Source: Polynucleobacter sp. (lineage in GTDB: Bacteria; Pseudomonadota; Gammaproteobacteria; Burkholderiales; Burkholderiaceae). From it: a stretch of 9,553 nt of DNA. The position numbers and the translations under genes were made by a program. The stretch covers positions 1 through 9,553 of the forward strand of contig JALRHB010000047.1 in assembly GCA_023253245.1 (NCBI GenBank). The letters are read 5' to 3'. The notes under the pieces are model-generated. The model was not told the origin of the DNA. It did not search any database and saw only the letters and a program-made list of their open reading frames with translations. This document shows positions 1 through 6,206 of the stretch, piece after piece (the first letter of the stretch is position 1; each line of letters begins with the position of its first letter).

Positions 1-166
1 AATTAATGCCGGTGTTAGAGCCGAAGGTTTAACATACTCTAAATTTATTAATGGATTAACTAAGTGTGGAATTACTATTGATAGAAAAATTCTTGCAGAA
101 ATTGCTTATGATAGTCCAGAGGCATTTAAAACAATAGTTCAAAAAGCTCAATCTGCTTTAAATTAA
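1..166 (+). CDS. rplT: 50S ribosomal protein L20, C-terminal part (5' end outside window)
   Basis: Reading from base 2, the frame gives 54 residues beginning INAGVRAEGLTYSKFINGL and ending in QSALN with a TAA at 164-166. This matches the C-terminal half of L20, an early-assembling 23S rRNA-binding protein of the large subunit that in some bacteria also represses its own operon. The NAxVRxxGxTYSxFINGL block is the family signature. Codons end almost entirely in A or T and the base composition is very low in GC, as in the following pheS 5' part and unlike everything after about 850. The rplT-pheS order is common in proteobacteria. This gene therefore most likely belongs to the SAR11-like source of the left arm, not to the organism of the rest of the window. 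The 40-base gap to pheS shows no terminator, so cotranscription is plausible. Confidence 0.9.
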   Translation, partial: INAGVRAEGLTYSKFINGLTKCGITIDRKILAEIAYDSPEAFKTIVQKAQSALN

Positions 167-206
167 TCCCTATTGTTTTTATTTCTTTAAGAAATAATCT
201 GTATTC

Positions 207-908
207 ATGTCTGATATTAAAAAAATTAAAGAAGAATTTCTTAATAAATTGCAGGGTGATTTAAGTTTATCTGAAGTTAATCAAATTAAATCAGATTTGT
301 TTGGTAAAAATGGAATTATTTCACTTGAGTTTAAAAAAATTGGCCAGATACAAGAGAGTGAAAGAAAAAAATTTGCATCTGATTTAAATGAGATAAAAAA
401 TATTTTACAGAATCAAATTGATTTTAAGATTAATAAAATTGAAGAGCTTGAGATAAATGAGAAGCTTAATAAAGAAAAAGTAGATGTAACACTTCCTTCA
501 AGACCATATTTAAAAGGAAAAATTCATCCGGTATCACAAACTATAGATGAAATATCATCTATTTTTTCAGAAATTGGTTTTAGTGTTGAAGAAGGACCTG
601 ATGTAGAAAATGAATATAACAATTTTACTGCATTAAATACACCAGATAATCATCCAGCAAGAGATATGCATGACACTTTTTATCTTGATGAAGCTAAAGA
701 ATTATTGTTGAGAACTCACACTTCTCCAGTTCAAATTAGGACTATGCTTAGTGAAAAACCTCCTTATAAAATTATTGCTCCCGGAAGAACATATAGATGC
801 GATAGTGATCAAACGCATACGCCTATGTTTCATCAGCTGGAAGGTCTCTATGGATTGCGGAAAGCGTTTCATTTGCCGATCTCAAGGGTGTTTATACCGA
901 TTTCCTGA
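207..908 (+). CDS. pheS: Phenylalanine-tRNA ligase alpha subunit, 5' part from an AT-rich alphaproteobacterium; broken at chimeric joint
   Basis: PheS is the catalytic subunit of the cytoplasmic alpha2-beta2 enzyme that charges tRNA-Phe using ATP. Residues 1-90 form the Lys/Glu-rich N-terminal helical (coiled-coil, tRNA-binding) region. The class II aminoacyl-tRNA synthetase core starts near residue 107 (HPVSQTIDEI), with NTPDNHPARDMHDTFY at 144-159, LLRTHTSPVQIR at 167-178 and motif 2 (APGRTYR, then HTPMFHQLEGL) at 191-214. ATG at 207 gives the expected N terminus, though only weak Shine-Dalgarno sequence precedes it. Codon use is strongly A/T-ending and the protein resembles SAR11-type PheS. 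After about residue 214 the reading frame is wrong: the last 18 or so residues up to the TGA at 906-908 match no PheS, and the true continuation lies two bases out of frame. The product would lack motif 3 and be inactive. Treat it as a 5' fragment in a chimeric contig. Confidence 0.85.
   Translation: MSDIKKIKEEFLNKLQGDLSLSEVNQIKSDLFGKNGIISLEFKKIGQIQESERKKFASDLNEIKNILQNQIDFKINKIEELEINEKLNKEKVDVTLPSRPYLKGKIHPVSQTIDEISSIFSEIGFSVEEGPDVENEYNNFTALNTPDNHPARDMHDTFYLDEAKELLLRTHTSPVQIRTMLSEKPPYKIIAPGRTYRCDSDQTHTPMFHQLEGLYGLRKAFHLPISRVFIPIS
798..856. other. Chimeric joint inside pheS (species switch plus frame offset)
   Basis: Upstream of about 798 the DNA is very AT-rich with A/T-ending codons; downstream of about 850 it has the composition of the rest of the window. 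PheS homology continues across the point but moves from the frame of 207 to the frame of 848, a net two-base offset. The switch lies directly after the conserved HTPMFHQ-EGL stretch. The five bases CTATG at 848-852 can be read as C-TAT-G (EGLY) in the left frame and CTA-TGG (LWI) in the right frame, which would explain the offset. That frame-offset microhomology is inference; the change of frame and composition is seen directly. Confidence 0.88.
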
Positions 909-1216
909 GAACCTTTTTTGAAACCAATGAGCTTCATGTTCGCTTCCGCCCATCGTATTTTCCATTTACAGAGCCTTCCGCTGAAATCGATATGGCCTTC
1001 GGTAGCGGCAAGCTTGCCGGCCGGTGGCTAGAGATCTCAGGTGCAGGGCAGGTTCATCCAAATGTATTGCGTAATATGGGTATTGATCCAGAGCGTTACA
1101 CAGGTTTTGCCTTTGGTTCTGGTTTAGAGCGTTTAACCATGTTGCGTTACGGCGTTGATGATTTACGCCTTTTCTTTGAGAACGATTTGCGTTTCTTGGC
1201 GCAGTTCCCTGCATAA
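848..1216 (+). CDS. pheS: Phenylalanine-tRNA ligase alpha subunit, 3' part from the main (betaproteobacterial) organism
   Basis: In the frame starting at 848, 122 residues run from LWIAESVSFADLKGVY to LRFLAQFPA and a TAA at 1214-1216. They supply the part of PheS missing from the left arm: the RPSYFPFTEPSAEID segment, WLEISGAGQVHP, and motif 3 (GFAFGSGLERLTMLRYG), whose arginine contacts ATP. There is no start codon of its own at the correct place; the first ATG, at 992, lies inside the catalytic domain and is not a credible start. Composition and codon use match the downstream pheT. If the two extra bases at the joint were removed, the combined reading would be 335 residues, near the normal PheS length, so the join falls at homologous positions. 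pheT follows after 33 bases, the usual operon arrangement for the two subunits. Confidence 0.88.
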   Translation, partial: LWIAESVSFADLKGVYTDFLRTFFETNELHVRFRPSYFPFTEPSAEIDMAFGSGKLAGRWLEISGAGQVHPNVLRNMGIDPERYTGFAFGSGLERLTMLRYGVDDLRLFFENDLRFLAQFPA

Positions 1217-1249
1217 CAACATCACCAATATCATTTTTTAGATCGCGCT

Positions 1250-3709
1250 ATGCAATTTTCTGAATCTTGGCTCCGTCAATATGTAAACCCATCACTCGAC
1301 AGTGATGCGCTGGGTCATGCAATGACCATGGCTGGTTTAGAGGTTGAAGAGCAGCATTCAGTTGCTCCAGCTTTTACTAAGATTGTGGTTGCGCAGATTT
1401 TGTCTGCCGAACAACATCCTGACGCTGACCGTTTGCGAGTGTGCAAGGTAGACGCTGGTACCGGCCAAGAGTTGCAGATTGTGTGTGGTGCACCGAATGC
1501 CCGTGCTGGTATTAAAGTTCCTTGCGCTTTAGTTGGGGCACAATTGCCTCCAGCGGAGGAGGGTGGTAAGCCTTTCATGATCAAATTAGGCAAACTCCGT
1601 GGCGTTGAGAGTCAAGGCATGTTGTGTTCAGGCCGTGAGCTTGGCTTGGGTGATGATCACCAAGGTATTTTGGAGTTACCAGAAGATGCTCCAGTTGGCG
1701 AAGATATTCGTCAGTATCTCAATTTGGATGATCAAATCTTTGTCATCAAGTTGACCCCTAATAAAGCTGATTGTTTATCGTTGATCGGCATGGCTCGTGA
1801 AGTATCGGCAATTACCGGTGCGACATTGTGTGCTCCTAAGTGGAATCCTGCAAACGTCACTATTGCCGATAAGCTCTCAGTAAGCATTGAAAACCCAGAT
1901 CTCTGTGGTCGCTTTGCTGGCCGGGTTATTCGTGGTGTTAATTCAAAGGCGAAAACACCAGACTGGATGGTTCAGCGTTTATCCAATGCTGGTCAACGTA
2001 GCATTTCAGCTTTAGTCGATATCTCAAATTACATCATGCTAGAAATGGGTCAGCCCACTCACGTATTTGATATCGACAAAATCTCTGGCGACTTATCTGT
2101 CCGTTGGGCTAAGCCTGGTGAAACCCTTGAGCTACTTAATGGACAGACGGTGACTTTGCAGGGCCCTGATTCAGCCGGGAAAATACAGGATGCCGGGGTA
2201 GTTGCCGATCAAACGGGCCCAATTGCTTTGGCTGGAATCATGGGTGGTAATCACTGTGCTGTAACTGATGACACACAAAATATTTATGTTGAAGCGGCTT
2301 ACTGGCAGCCTCAGGCAATTCAGGGGCGTGCACGTCGTTTTAATTTCAGTACAGATGCGGCTCATCGTTTTGAGCGAGGAGTAGACCCGCAAAATACCGT
2401 CAATTGTCTTGAATATTTAACCGCCTTGATTGTGGAAGTTTGTGGTGGCCAAGTTGGCCCAATAGACGATCAAATCTTAGCTATTCCTGAGCGTAAGCCA
2501 GTTAGCATGCGCTTAGCGCGTGCCGAGCAGGTAATTGGCATCCCACTGACCAAAGACGTGGTTGCGGATGTTTTCAAACGCCTTGGCTTTGAATTTACCT
2601 TAGGCCTCAATAATGTATTTGAAGTTAGGCCTCCAAGCTATCGTTTTGATATTGAAATTGAGGAAGACCTCATTGAGGAAGTCGCACGGATGTACGGCTT
2701 TGAAAATATTCCAGATACACCGCCTGTAGCATCTCTAAAAATGAGCGCTCAGGCAGAGGCTAAGCGAGGCGTGCATTTATTGCGCCAACGTTTGGCCTTG
2801 GAAGGCTATCAAGAGGCTGTTAATTTTGGCTTTACAGATTTAGAGAGTGAGCAAGGTATAACCGGTGCTACTGAGCAAGAAGTCATCAAGGTGCTTAATC
2901 CAATTGCTAGCCAGTATGGGGTAATGCGTAGCAATCTTTGGGGCGGTTTACTGGCTAACCTCAAGTCCAATCTGAATCGTGGTGCAGCTCGTGTACGACT
3001 ATTTGAAGCTGGTCGCGTGTTTAAGCGAGATCAGAGTATTTCAGAGGAGGCTGGCAAGGTAGCTGGGTTTTCTCAGCCACAACATTTAGGGGGGCTGGCC
3101 TACGGTTCTAGTTTTCCAGAACAATGGGCAAGTCCAACACGTACTGTGGATTTCTTTGATATGAAAGGCGATCTTCAAAGGGCTTTGGATCCATTGCATT
3201 TCACAACTGTTGCCCAGGTTCATCCAGCCTTACATCCTGGACGGAGTGCAAAAATCTGGCTCAAGACTTCAAAAGGTCAGCTTGATATTGGTTGGATAGG
3301 GGAGTTGCATCCGGGTCTTCAGCAAGCTTATGAATTTCCTCAGGCGCCTATTCTTTTTGAATTGGATCTTGAGGCAATTCAAAATATTGGCATTCCGCAA
3401 CCCGAAGAGCTCAGCAAGTTTCCTGCAGTACAGCGGGATTTGGCGCTTGTAGTCAAGCAAGATGTATCAGCACAATCCCTGGTTGATGCTATGGTTGCGT
3501 GCAAACAAGTTTTTGTGAAGCGTATTGAGCTTTTTGATGAATTCAAACCAAAAGCTGGATCAAGCAGTATGTCGGATGATGAAAAAAGTTTGGCATTTCG
3601 CATTACCTTGCTCAACCCGCAAGAAACAATGCATGATGCGCAAATTGAAGTGGTTATGGCCGCTTTACTGAAGTCTTTGGAAAAAAATTGCGCAGCTCGT
3701 CTGCGCTAG
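1250..3709 (+). CDS. pheT: Phenylalanine-tRNA ligase beta subunit
   Basis: At 819 residues this is the normal size for bacterial PheT, the partner of PheS in the alpha2-beta2 synthetase; it holds the tRNA-binding and editing functions. Domains in order: N-terminal B1 with MQFSESWLRQYV at the start; an EMAP/OB-fold tRNA-binding domain at about 39-150; the B3/B4 editing region at about 210-395 (contains HVFDIDKI and RRFNFSTDAAHRFERG); B5 at about 412-485 (PPSYRFDIEIEEDLIEEVAR); the catalytic-like core at about 500-700; and the FDX-ACB anticodon-binding domain at about 720-818, starting KFPAVQRDLALVV. ATG at 1250 gives the family's standard N terminus; the Shine-Dalgarno is weak. It sits 33 bases after pheS and 40 bases before ihfA, as in many beta- and gammaproteobacteria. 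The gene is intact, with composition uniform with the downstream genes. Confidence 0.97.
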   Translation: MQFSESWLRQYVNPSLDSDALGHAMTMAGLEVEEQHSVAPAFTKIVVAQILSAEQHPDADRLRVCKVDAGTGQELQIVCGAPNARAGIKVPCALVGAQLPPAEEGGKPFMIKLGKLRGVESQGMLCSGRELGLGDDHQGILELPEDAPVGEDIRQYLNLDDQIFVIKLTPNKADCLSLIGMAREVSAITGATLCAPKWNPANVTIADKLSVSIENPDLCGRFAGRVIRGVNSKAKTPDWMVQRLSNAGQRSISALVDISNYIMLEMGQPTHVFDIDKISGDLSVRWAKPGETLELLNGQTVTLQGPDSAGKIQDAGVVADQTGPIALAGIMGGNHCAVTDDTQNIYVEAAYWQPQAIQGRARRFNFSTDAAHRFERGVDPQNTVNCLEYLTALIVEVCGGQVGPIDDQILAIPERKPVSMRLARAEQVIGIPLTKDVVADVFKRLGFEFTLGLNNVFEVRPPSYRFDIEIEEDLIEEVARMYGFENIPDTPPVASLKMSAQAEAKRGVHLLRQRLALEGYQEAVNFGFTDLESEQGITGATEQEVIKVLNPIASQYGVMRSNLWGGLLANLKSNLNRGAARVRLFEAGRVFKRDQSISEEAGKVAGFSQPQHLGGLAYGSSFPEQWASPTRTVDFFDMKGDLQRALDPLHFTTVAQVHPALHPGRSAKIWLKTSKGQLDIGWIGELHPGLQQAYEFPQAPILFELDLEAIQNIGIPQPEELSKFPAVQRDLALVVKQDVSAQSLVDAMVACKQVFVKRIELFDEFKPKAGSSSMSDDEKSLAFRITLLNPQETMHDAQIEVVMAALLKSLEKNCAARLR

Positions 3710-3749
3710 GTTTAGTATTGAACTTAAAAATCAAAATGAGCGCGCCCAA

Positions 3750-4073
3750 ATGAATAATTTAGCGAATAACGATACCGTTACCAAAAATGAATTATCTGAA
3801 GCACTATTTGACCAGGTCGGACTCAATAAGCGTGAAGCAAAGGATATGATTGATGCCTTTTTTGATCGCATTGGCCAGTCCCTGGAGTCTGGAGTAGAGG
3901 TAAAAATTTCAGGGTTCGGAAATTTTCAGTTGCGCAACAAATCAGCTCGTCCAGGACGCAATCCAAAGACAGGTCAAATGATCCCCATTGCTGCGCCACG
4001 TGTAGTTACTTTTCATGCCAGTCAAAAACTCAAGGATGTAGTTGAGTCACATGCTCGAGAAAACAGTATTTGA
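3750..4073 (+). CDS. ihfA: Integration host factor subunit alpha
   Basis: This 107-residue protein belongs to the HU/IHF family of nucleoid proteins. IHF alpha pairs with IHF beta (encoded elsewhere) to bend DNA sharply at specific sites, supporting recombination, transcription and DNA architecture. The helical dimerisation part occupies residues 11-48 (TKNELSEALF, LNKREAKDMIDAFFDRI). The beta-arm segment includes KISGFGNFQLRNK at 52-64 and the signature GRNPKTG at 69-75, in which P72 corresponds to the proline that intercalates into DNA. The alpha rather than beta call rests on position directly after pheT, the standard location of ihfA, and on the GRNPKTGQMIPI style. The start at 3750 has no strong ribosome site; its ATGA overlaps the stop of a five-codon reading at 3736-3753. 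The 3' end overlaps the next gene. Confidence 0.95.
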   Translation: MNNLANNDTVTKNELSEALFDQVGLNKREAKDMIDAFFDRIGQSLESGVEVKISGFGNFQLRNKSARPGRNPKTGQMIPIAAPRVVTFHASQKLKDVVESHARENSI

Positions 4074-4401
4074 TTCTGGGTCGATGCTGCCAAGTTCGCA
4101 GCTTCCTCCTATACCTTCAAAGCGATATTTCACCATTGGTGAGGTAGCTGATCTATGTGGAGTTCGTTCCCATGTTTTGCGTTATTGGGAGCAAGAGTTC
4201 TCCCAGTTAAGTCCTCAAAAGCGCCGTGGTAATCGTCGCTACTATCAACACCATGAGGTTGTTTTAATACGTAAGATTCGTTCCTTGTTGTATGAAGAGG
4301 GCTTTACTATTAGCGGTGCTCGCAATCGCTTAGACGAAGCACGTGGAGAGTTACGCTTGCGTGATGAGTTACTAGCTGTTCTCCAAATTCTCTCTAAATA
4401 G
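4051..4401 (+). CDS. MerR-family transcriptional regulator
   Basis: This is a 116-residue protein with an N-terminal MerR winged helix: RYFTIGEVADLCGV at residues 25-38, the recognition segment LRYWEQEF at 43-50, and the wing with RRGNRRYY at 58-65. It is followed by a helical stretch including the usual EEGFTISGARNRL and a short C-terminal helix. No cysteine cluster or ligand domain is visible, so the metal or drug sensing of classic MerR proteins is not suggested; target and signal are unknown. A short MerR-like gene directly after ihfA is a conserved neighbour in beta- and gammaproteobacteria. The ATG at 4051 lies within ihfA. An in-frame TTG at 4042 is better spaced from an AAGGA at 4032-4036 and would add three residues, so the start is uncertain. 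The overlap with ihfA points to cotranscription and possible translational coupling. Confidence 0.88.
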   Translation: MLEKTVFDSGSMLPSSQLPPIPSKRYFTIGEVADLCGVRSHVLRYWEQEFSQLSPQKRRGNRRYYQHHEVVLIRKIRSLLYEEGFTISGARNRLDEARGELRLRDELLAVLQILSK

Positions 4402-4425
4402 TTACTGATACAATTTTGTTTTCGT

Positions 4426-4502
<77 letters not shown>

Positions 4503-4538
4503 TTGATCTCTAGTTATCCCTTCAATATCTCGCTTGTT

Positions 4539-4940
4539 ATGTCTTCAAATCAAAAGAATACAACTTACTTTGGCTTAACTATTCCATTTCTTGCGCACCT
4601 TGGAGTTGTGCCTGAATATGCCGAAGCAGGTAAGTCTCGCATTAGCCTTGAAATCAAACCTGAGTTCGAGAATAGTTTTCATATTGCTCATGGTGGTGTG
4701 GTTATGACCTTGCTTGACTTTGCCATGGGGGCTGCTGCCCGTAGCACCACTAACCAGCCCCTAGGTGCAATGACAATTGATATGAGCGTGAGTTTCTTGC
4801 GTCCCAGCACTGGCAAGATTGTTGTTGAGGGGACAGTGCTTAAGTCTGGTAAAACTATTCATTATTGTGAGGCGATTGTCTTAAATGCAGTAGGTGAAAT
4901 TAGTGCTAAGGCCAGCGGCACTTTTATGTTGAGAAGATAA
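4539..4940 (+). CDS. PaaI-type hotdog-fold thioesterase
   Basis: This is a 133-residue single hotdog domain of the PaaI/YdiI-like acyl-CoA thioesterase superfamily, presumably hydrolysing an acyl-CoA in the cytoplasm. The key signature is HIAHGGVVMTLLDFAMG at residues 48-64, where HGG (51-53) and the following acidic D60 match the active-site helix region of the family. The strand pattern MTIDMSVSFLRP is also typical, and the length is normal. I chose ATG at 4539; an open frame reaches back to 4458, but that upstream codon lies in the anticodon loop of the tRNA gene. No clear Shine-Dalgarno precedes 4539. It starts 36 bases after the tRNA and may share its transcript. The substrate cannot be told from sequence: phenylacetate-pathway genes are absent here, so the paaI symbol is not justified. 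Confidence 0.85.
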   Translation: MSSNQKNTTYFGLTIPFLAHLGVVPEYAEAGKSRISLEIKPEFENSFHIAHGGVVMTLLDFAMGAAARSTTNQPLGAMTIDMSVSFLRPSTGKIVVEGTVLKSGKTIHYCEAIVLNAVGEISAKASGTFMLRR

Positions 4941-5138
4941 AGACCCGCATTAAATAACATATATATTATTTATAATAGTTATTAATTAAAATATTTTTAG
5001 TTTATATAAACCTGTGATTTATATGGGATTATATTTTTCATCCAATATATATCTATTATTGAAAATATTTAGATATAATATTTGCTCAGTAATAATTAAT
5101 TGTTATCTGATATAACAACTATTTGGAGAAATTAACCC
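4941..5138. promoter_or_regulatory. Very AT-rich spacer upstream of the H-NS-like gene, with palindromes and a TATAAT
   Basis: About 198 bases without a gene, roughly 80% A+T and much richer in AT than flanking genes. It contains a perfect AT hairpin, TATTAT-TT-ATAATA at 4964-4977, nested in AATAAC/GTTATT arms (4953-4958 and 4978-4983), plus a second inverted repeat at 5100-5118. A TATAAT at 5074-5079 is a candidate -10 box, but no good -35 sits at the right distance. AT-rich, probably curved DNA is the preferred target of H-NS proteins, and H-NS genes are often autoregulated, so self-repression is a reasonable inference. No convincing terminator follows the thioesterase gene. Confidence 0.5.
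5100..5118. repeat. Inverted repeat just before the H-NS-like gene
   Basis: Arms TTGTTAT (5100-5106) and ATAACAA (5112-5118) are perfect complements around a five-base centre, CTGAT. It ends seven bases before the GGAGA ribosome site at 5125-5129 of the gene starting at 5139. It could be a dimeric repressor site or a small leader hairpin near the ribosome site. AT-rich DNA gives such repeats by chance fairly often. Confidence 0.4.
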
Positions 5139-5423
5139 ATGTCTTCTTATAAAGAACTTTTAGCTCAACGTGAGTTACTAGATAAACAAATCAAAGAAGC
5201 AATTCAACGCGAAAAAGCAGATGGAATTGCCAAAGCTAAGTTGATTATTGAGCAGTATCAATTAACTGCTGCTGATTTATTTAGTCGTAAGGCTGGTGCA
5301 AAAAGCAGTGGTGGAAAGGTTGCCCCAAAATATCGCAATCCTGCGACAGGGGAAACTTGGACCGGCCGTGGTAAAGCTCCAAAGTGGATAGAGGGTAGAG
5401 ATCGCAGTAACTTTGTTATATAA
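5139..5423 (+). CDS. H-NS family nucleoid-associated protein (short Burkholderiaceae type)
   Basis: This is a 94-residue DNA-binding protein. Residues 2-48 are helical and charged (YKELLAQRELLDKQIKEAI, KAKLIIEQY) and should form the coiled-coil oligomerisation part. A flexible Lys/Gly/Ser linker spans about 50-62. The C-terminal H-NS DNA-binding domain covers 63-86, with YRNPATGETWTG then RGKAPKW at 65-83, the AT-hook-like loop that reads the AT-rich minor groove (Q/RGR-type motif, here RGK). Such proteins compact DNA and silence AT-rich or foreign genes. Burkholderiales often carry several short paralogues of this kind, so hns as a symbol would overstate orthology. Start at 5139 is supported by GGAGA ten bases upstream. 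The gene has its own AT-rich leader and a strong terminator, suggesting a monocistronic unit. Confidence 0.93.
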   Translation: MSSYKELLAQRELLDKQIKEAIQREKADGIAKAKLIIEQYQLTAADLFSRKAGAKSSGGKVAPKYRNPATGETWTGRGKAPKWIEGRDRSNFVI

Positions 5424-5453
5424 GTGATTGATTTAAAAGACTTATTTGAATTT

Positions 5454-5484
5454 AAGGCTGATCGGTAATTGGATCAGCCTTTTT
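5454..5484 (+). terminator. Intrinsic terminator after the H-NS-like gene
   Basis: A perfect ten-base-pair stem, AAGGCTGATC (5454-5463) with GATCAGCCTT (5472-5481), closes an eight-base loop and runs into TTTTT at 5480-5484. It begins 31 bases after the H-NS-like stop. On the opposite strand the stem is followed by only a weak AT run, so it probably serves mainly the plus-strand gene. It may still mark the end of the convergent minus-strand transcript, whose coding region stops at 5505. Confidence 0.92.
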
Positions 5485-5504
5485 ACTACAAATATCTAAA
5501 CGGT

Positions 5505-6206
5505 TTAACCGCATTTTCGATTTAGAGCTGCAATGAAAATAGGCTCTAAGAGGTGGTGTCTATTTTCTGCCCCAGGGCCAGCTTCAAGCTCAGGATTTGT
5601 AGCGGGGTAAGCGATTATCAGGGGATTTTGGTCTATCAGACCATTTTCTAATTCTGCCTTGAGAATCTGCGGGTGCTGGGATCTTACGCCAGTAGTATTT
5701 TCATCGGCTAGGCCCATAACCCCGGGATGAAGATTGATAAATCCTTCATCCACCAGTATTGGTATTCCTTGAGTATCCTTATTATTACTAAGGTAATGAA
5801 TAAGGTGTACCTGTTCCACGGGCGGTATTAGGGCATCCAAAAAGATTAAGTCTGGGGCAATGGAAACTGCCTTCATTAAGCCTTCTAGGCTATCCACAGA
5901 AATCTCCATTTCCACCTTTAATTGCCAGTTTTGAATTGATTCTAATAATTCTTGGCTATTTTCAATTCTTCTAAAGATGCCCATTGCAATGCAATTTTGA
6001 GTGGTTTTTTGGCGCATTGCTCTTTTTCGACGCGCCAATTGCTGATCAAGGGAGCTCGCCAGGATACGTCTATGTCCCCCACGTGTTTTCCAGGCGATTA
6101 ATTCTCCTAATTCAACCATTTTTTGTACCGTTCCGAGGGAAACCTGCAAAACTTTAGCGCTTTGCCTGGTGCTCAAATATTCCATATCAGGGGTAATTTC
6201 TTTCAT
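5505..6206 (-). CDS. Excisionase/MerR-like HTH protein with degenerate receiver-like domain
   Basis: This is a 233-residue protein read leftward. Residues 10-48 form an excisionase/MerR-like helix-turn-helix with wing: YLSTRQSAKVLQVSLGTVQKMV, then WKTRGGHRRI. A basic patch, ARRKRAMRQK, follows at 58-67. From about 72 to 165 the pattern resembles a response-regulator receiver: a hydrophobic strand (CIAMGIF), a helix, and PDLIFLDALIPP at 118-129 with D124 at the phosphoacceptor place. The usual acidic pair after strand 1 is absent and no conserved late lysine is evident, so it may not be phosphorylated normally. The C-terminal ~65 residues are unrecognised. No sensor kinase is adjacent. ATG at 6206 has AGGA only three bases upstream; a second ATG seven codons in lacks any ribosome site. 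It is divergent from sucA and could regulate it, but this is only context. HTH confidence is high; receiver assignment is moderate. Confidence 0.75.
   Translation of the reverse strand: MKEITPDMEYLSTRQSAKVLQVSLGTVQKMVELGELIAWKTRGGHRRILASSLDQQLARRKRAMRQKTTQNCIAMGIFRRIENSQELLESIQNWQLKVEMEISVDSLEGLMKAVSIAPDLIFLDALIPPVEQVHLIHYLSNNKDTQGIPILVDEGFINLHPGVMGLADENTTGVRSQHPQILKAELENGLIDQNPLIIAYPATNPELEAGPGAENRHHLLEPIFIAALNRKCG

Noticed and set aside
966..1214. Minus-strand 82-residue open frame opposite pheS
   Set aside because: Shadow of the conserved pheS coding sequence, with no recognisable domain or ribosome site.
992..1216. A separate 74-residue gene starting at ATG 992
   Set aside because: It is the C-terminal end of PheS in frame with PheS homology that continues upstream to about 848; the ATG is an internal methionine.
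1..1216. Genuine interspecies recombination or transfer of pheS
   Set aside because: The joined gene is out of frame at an essential function and sits at a conserved motif where false joins are expected; an artefact is simpler, though read data could overturn this.
1315..1593. Minus-strand 92-residue frame inside pheT
   Set aside because: Lies wholly opposite the conserved tRNA-binding domain of PheT; low-complexity translation with no support.
3736..3753. Five-codon leader reading whose TGA overlaps the ihfA ATG
   Set aside because: Too short to distinguish from chance; no ribosome site and no run of regulatory codons.
5501..5511. CGGTTTAACCG palindrome at the end of the minus-strand gene as a terminator
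   Set aside because: Only a five-base stem with a single-base centre, overlapping the stop codon and lacking a T tract on the minus strand.
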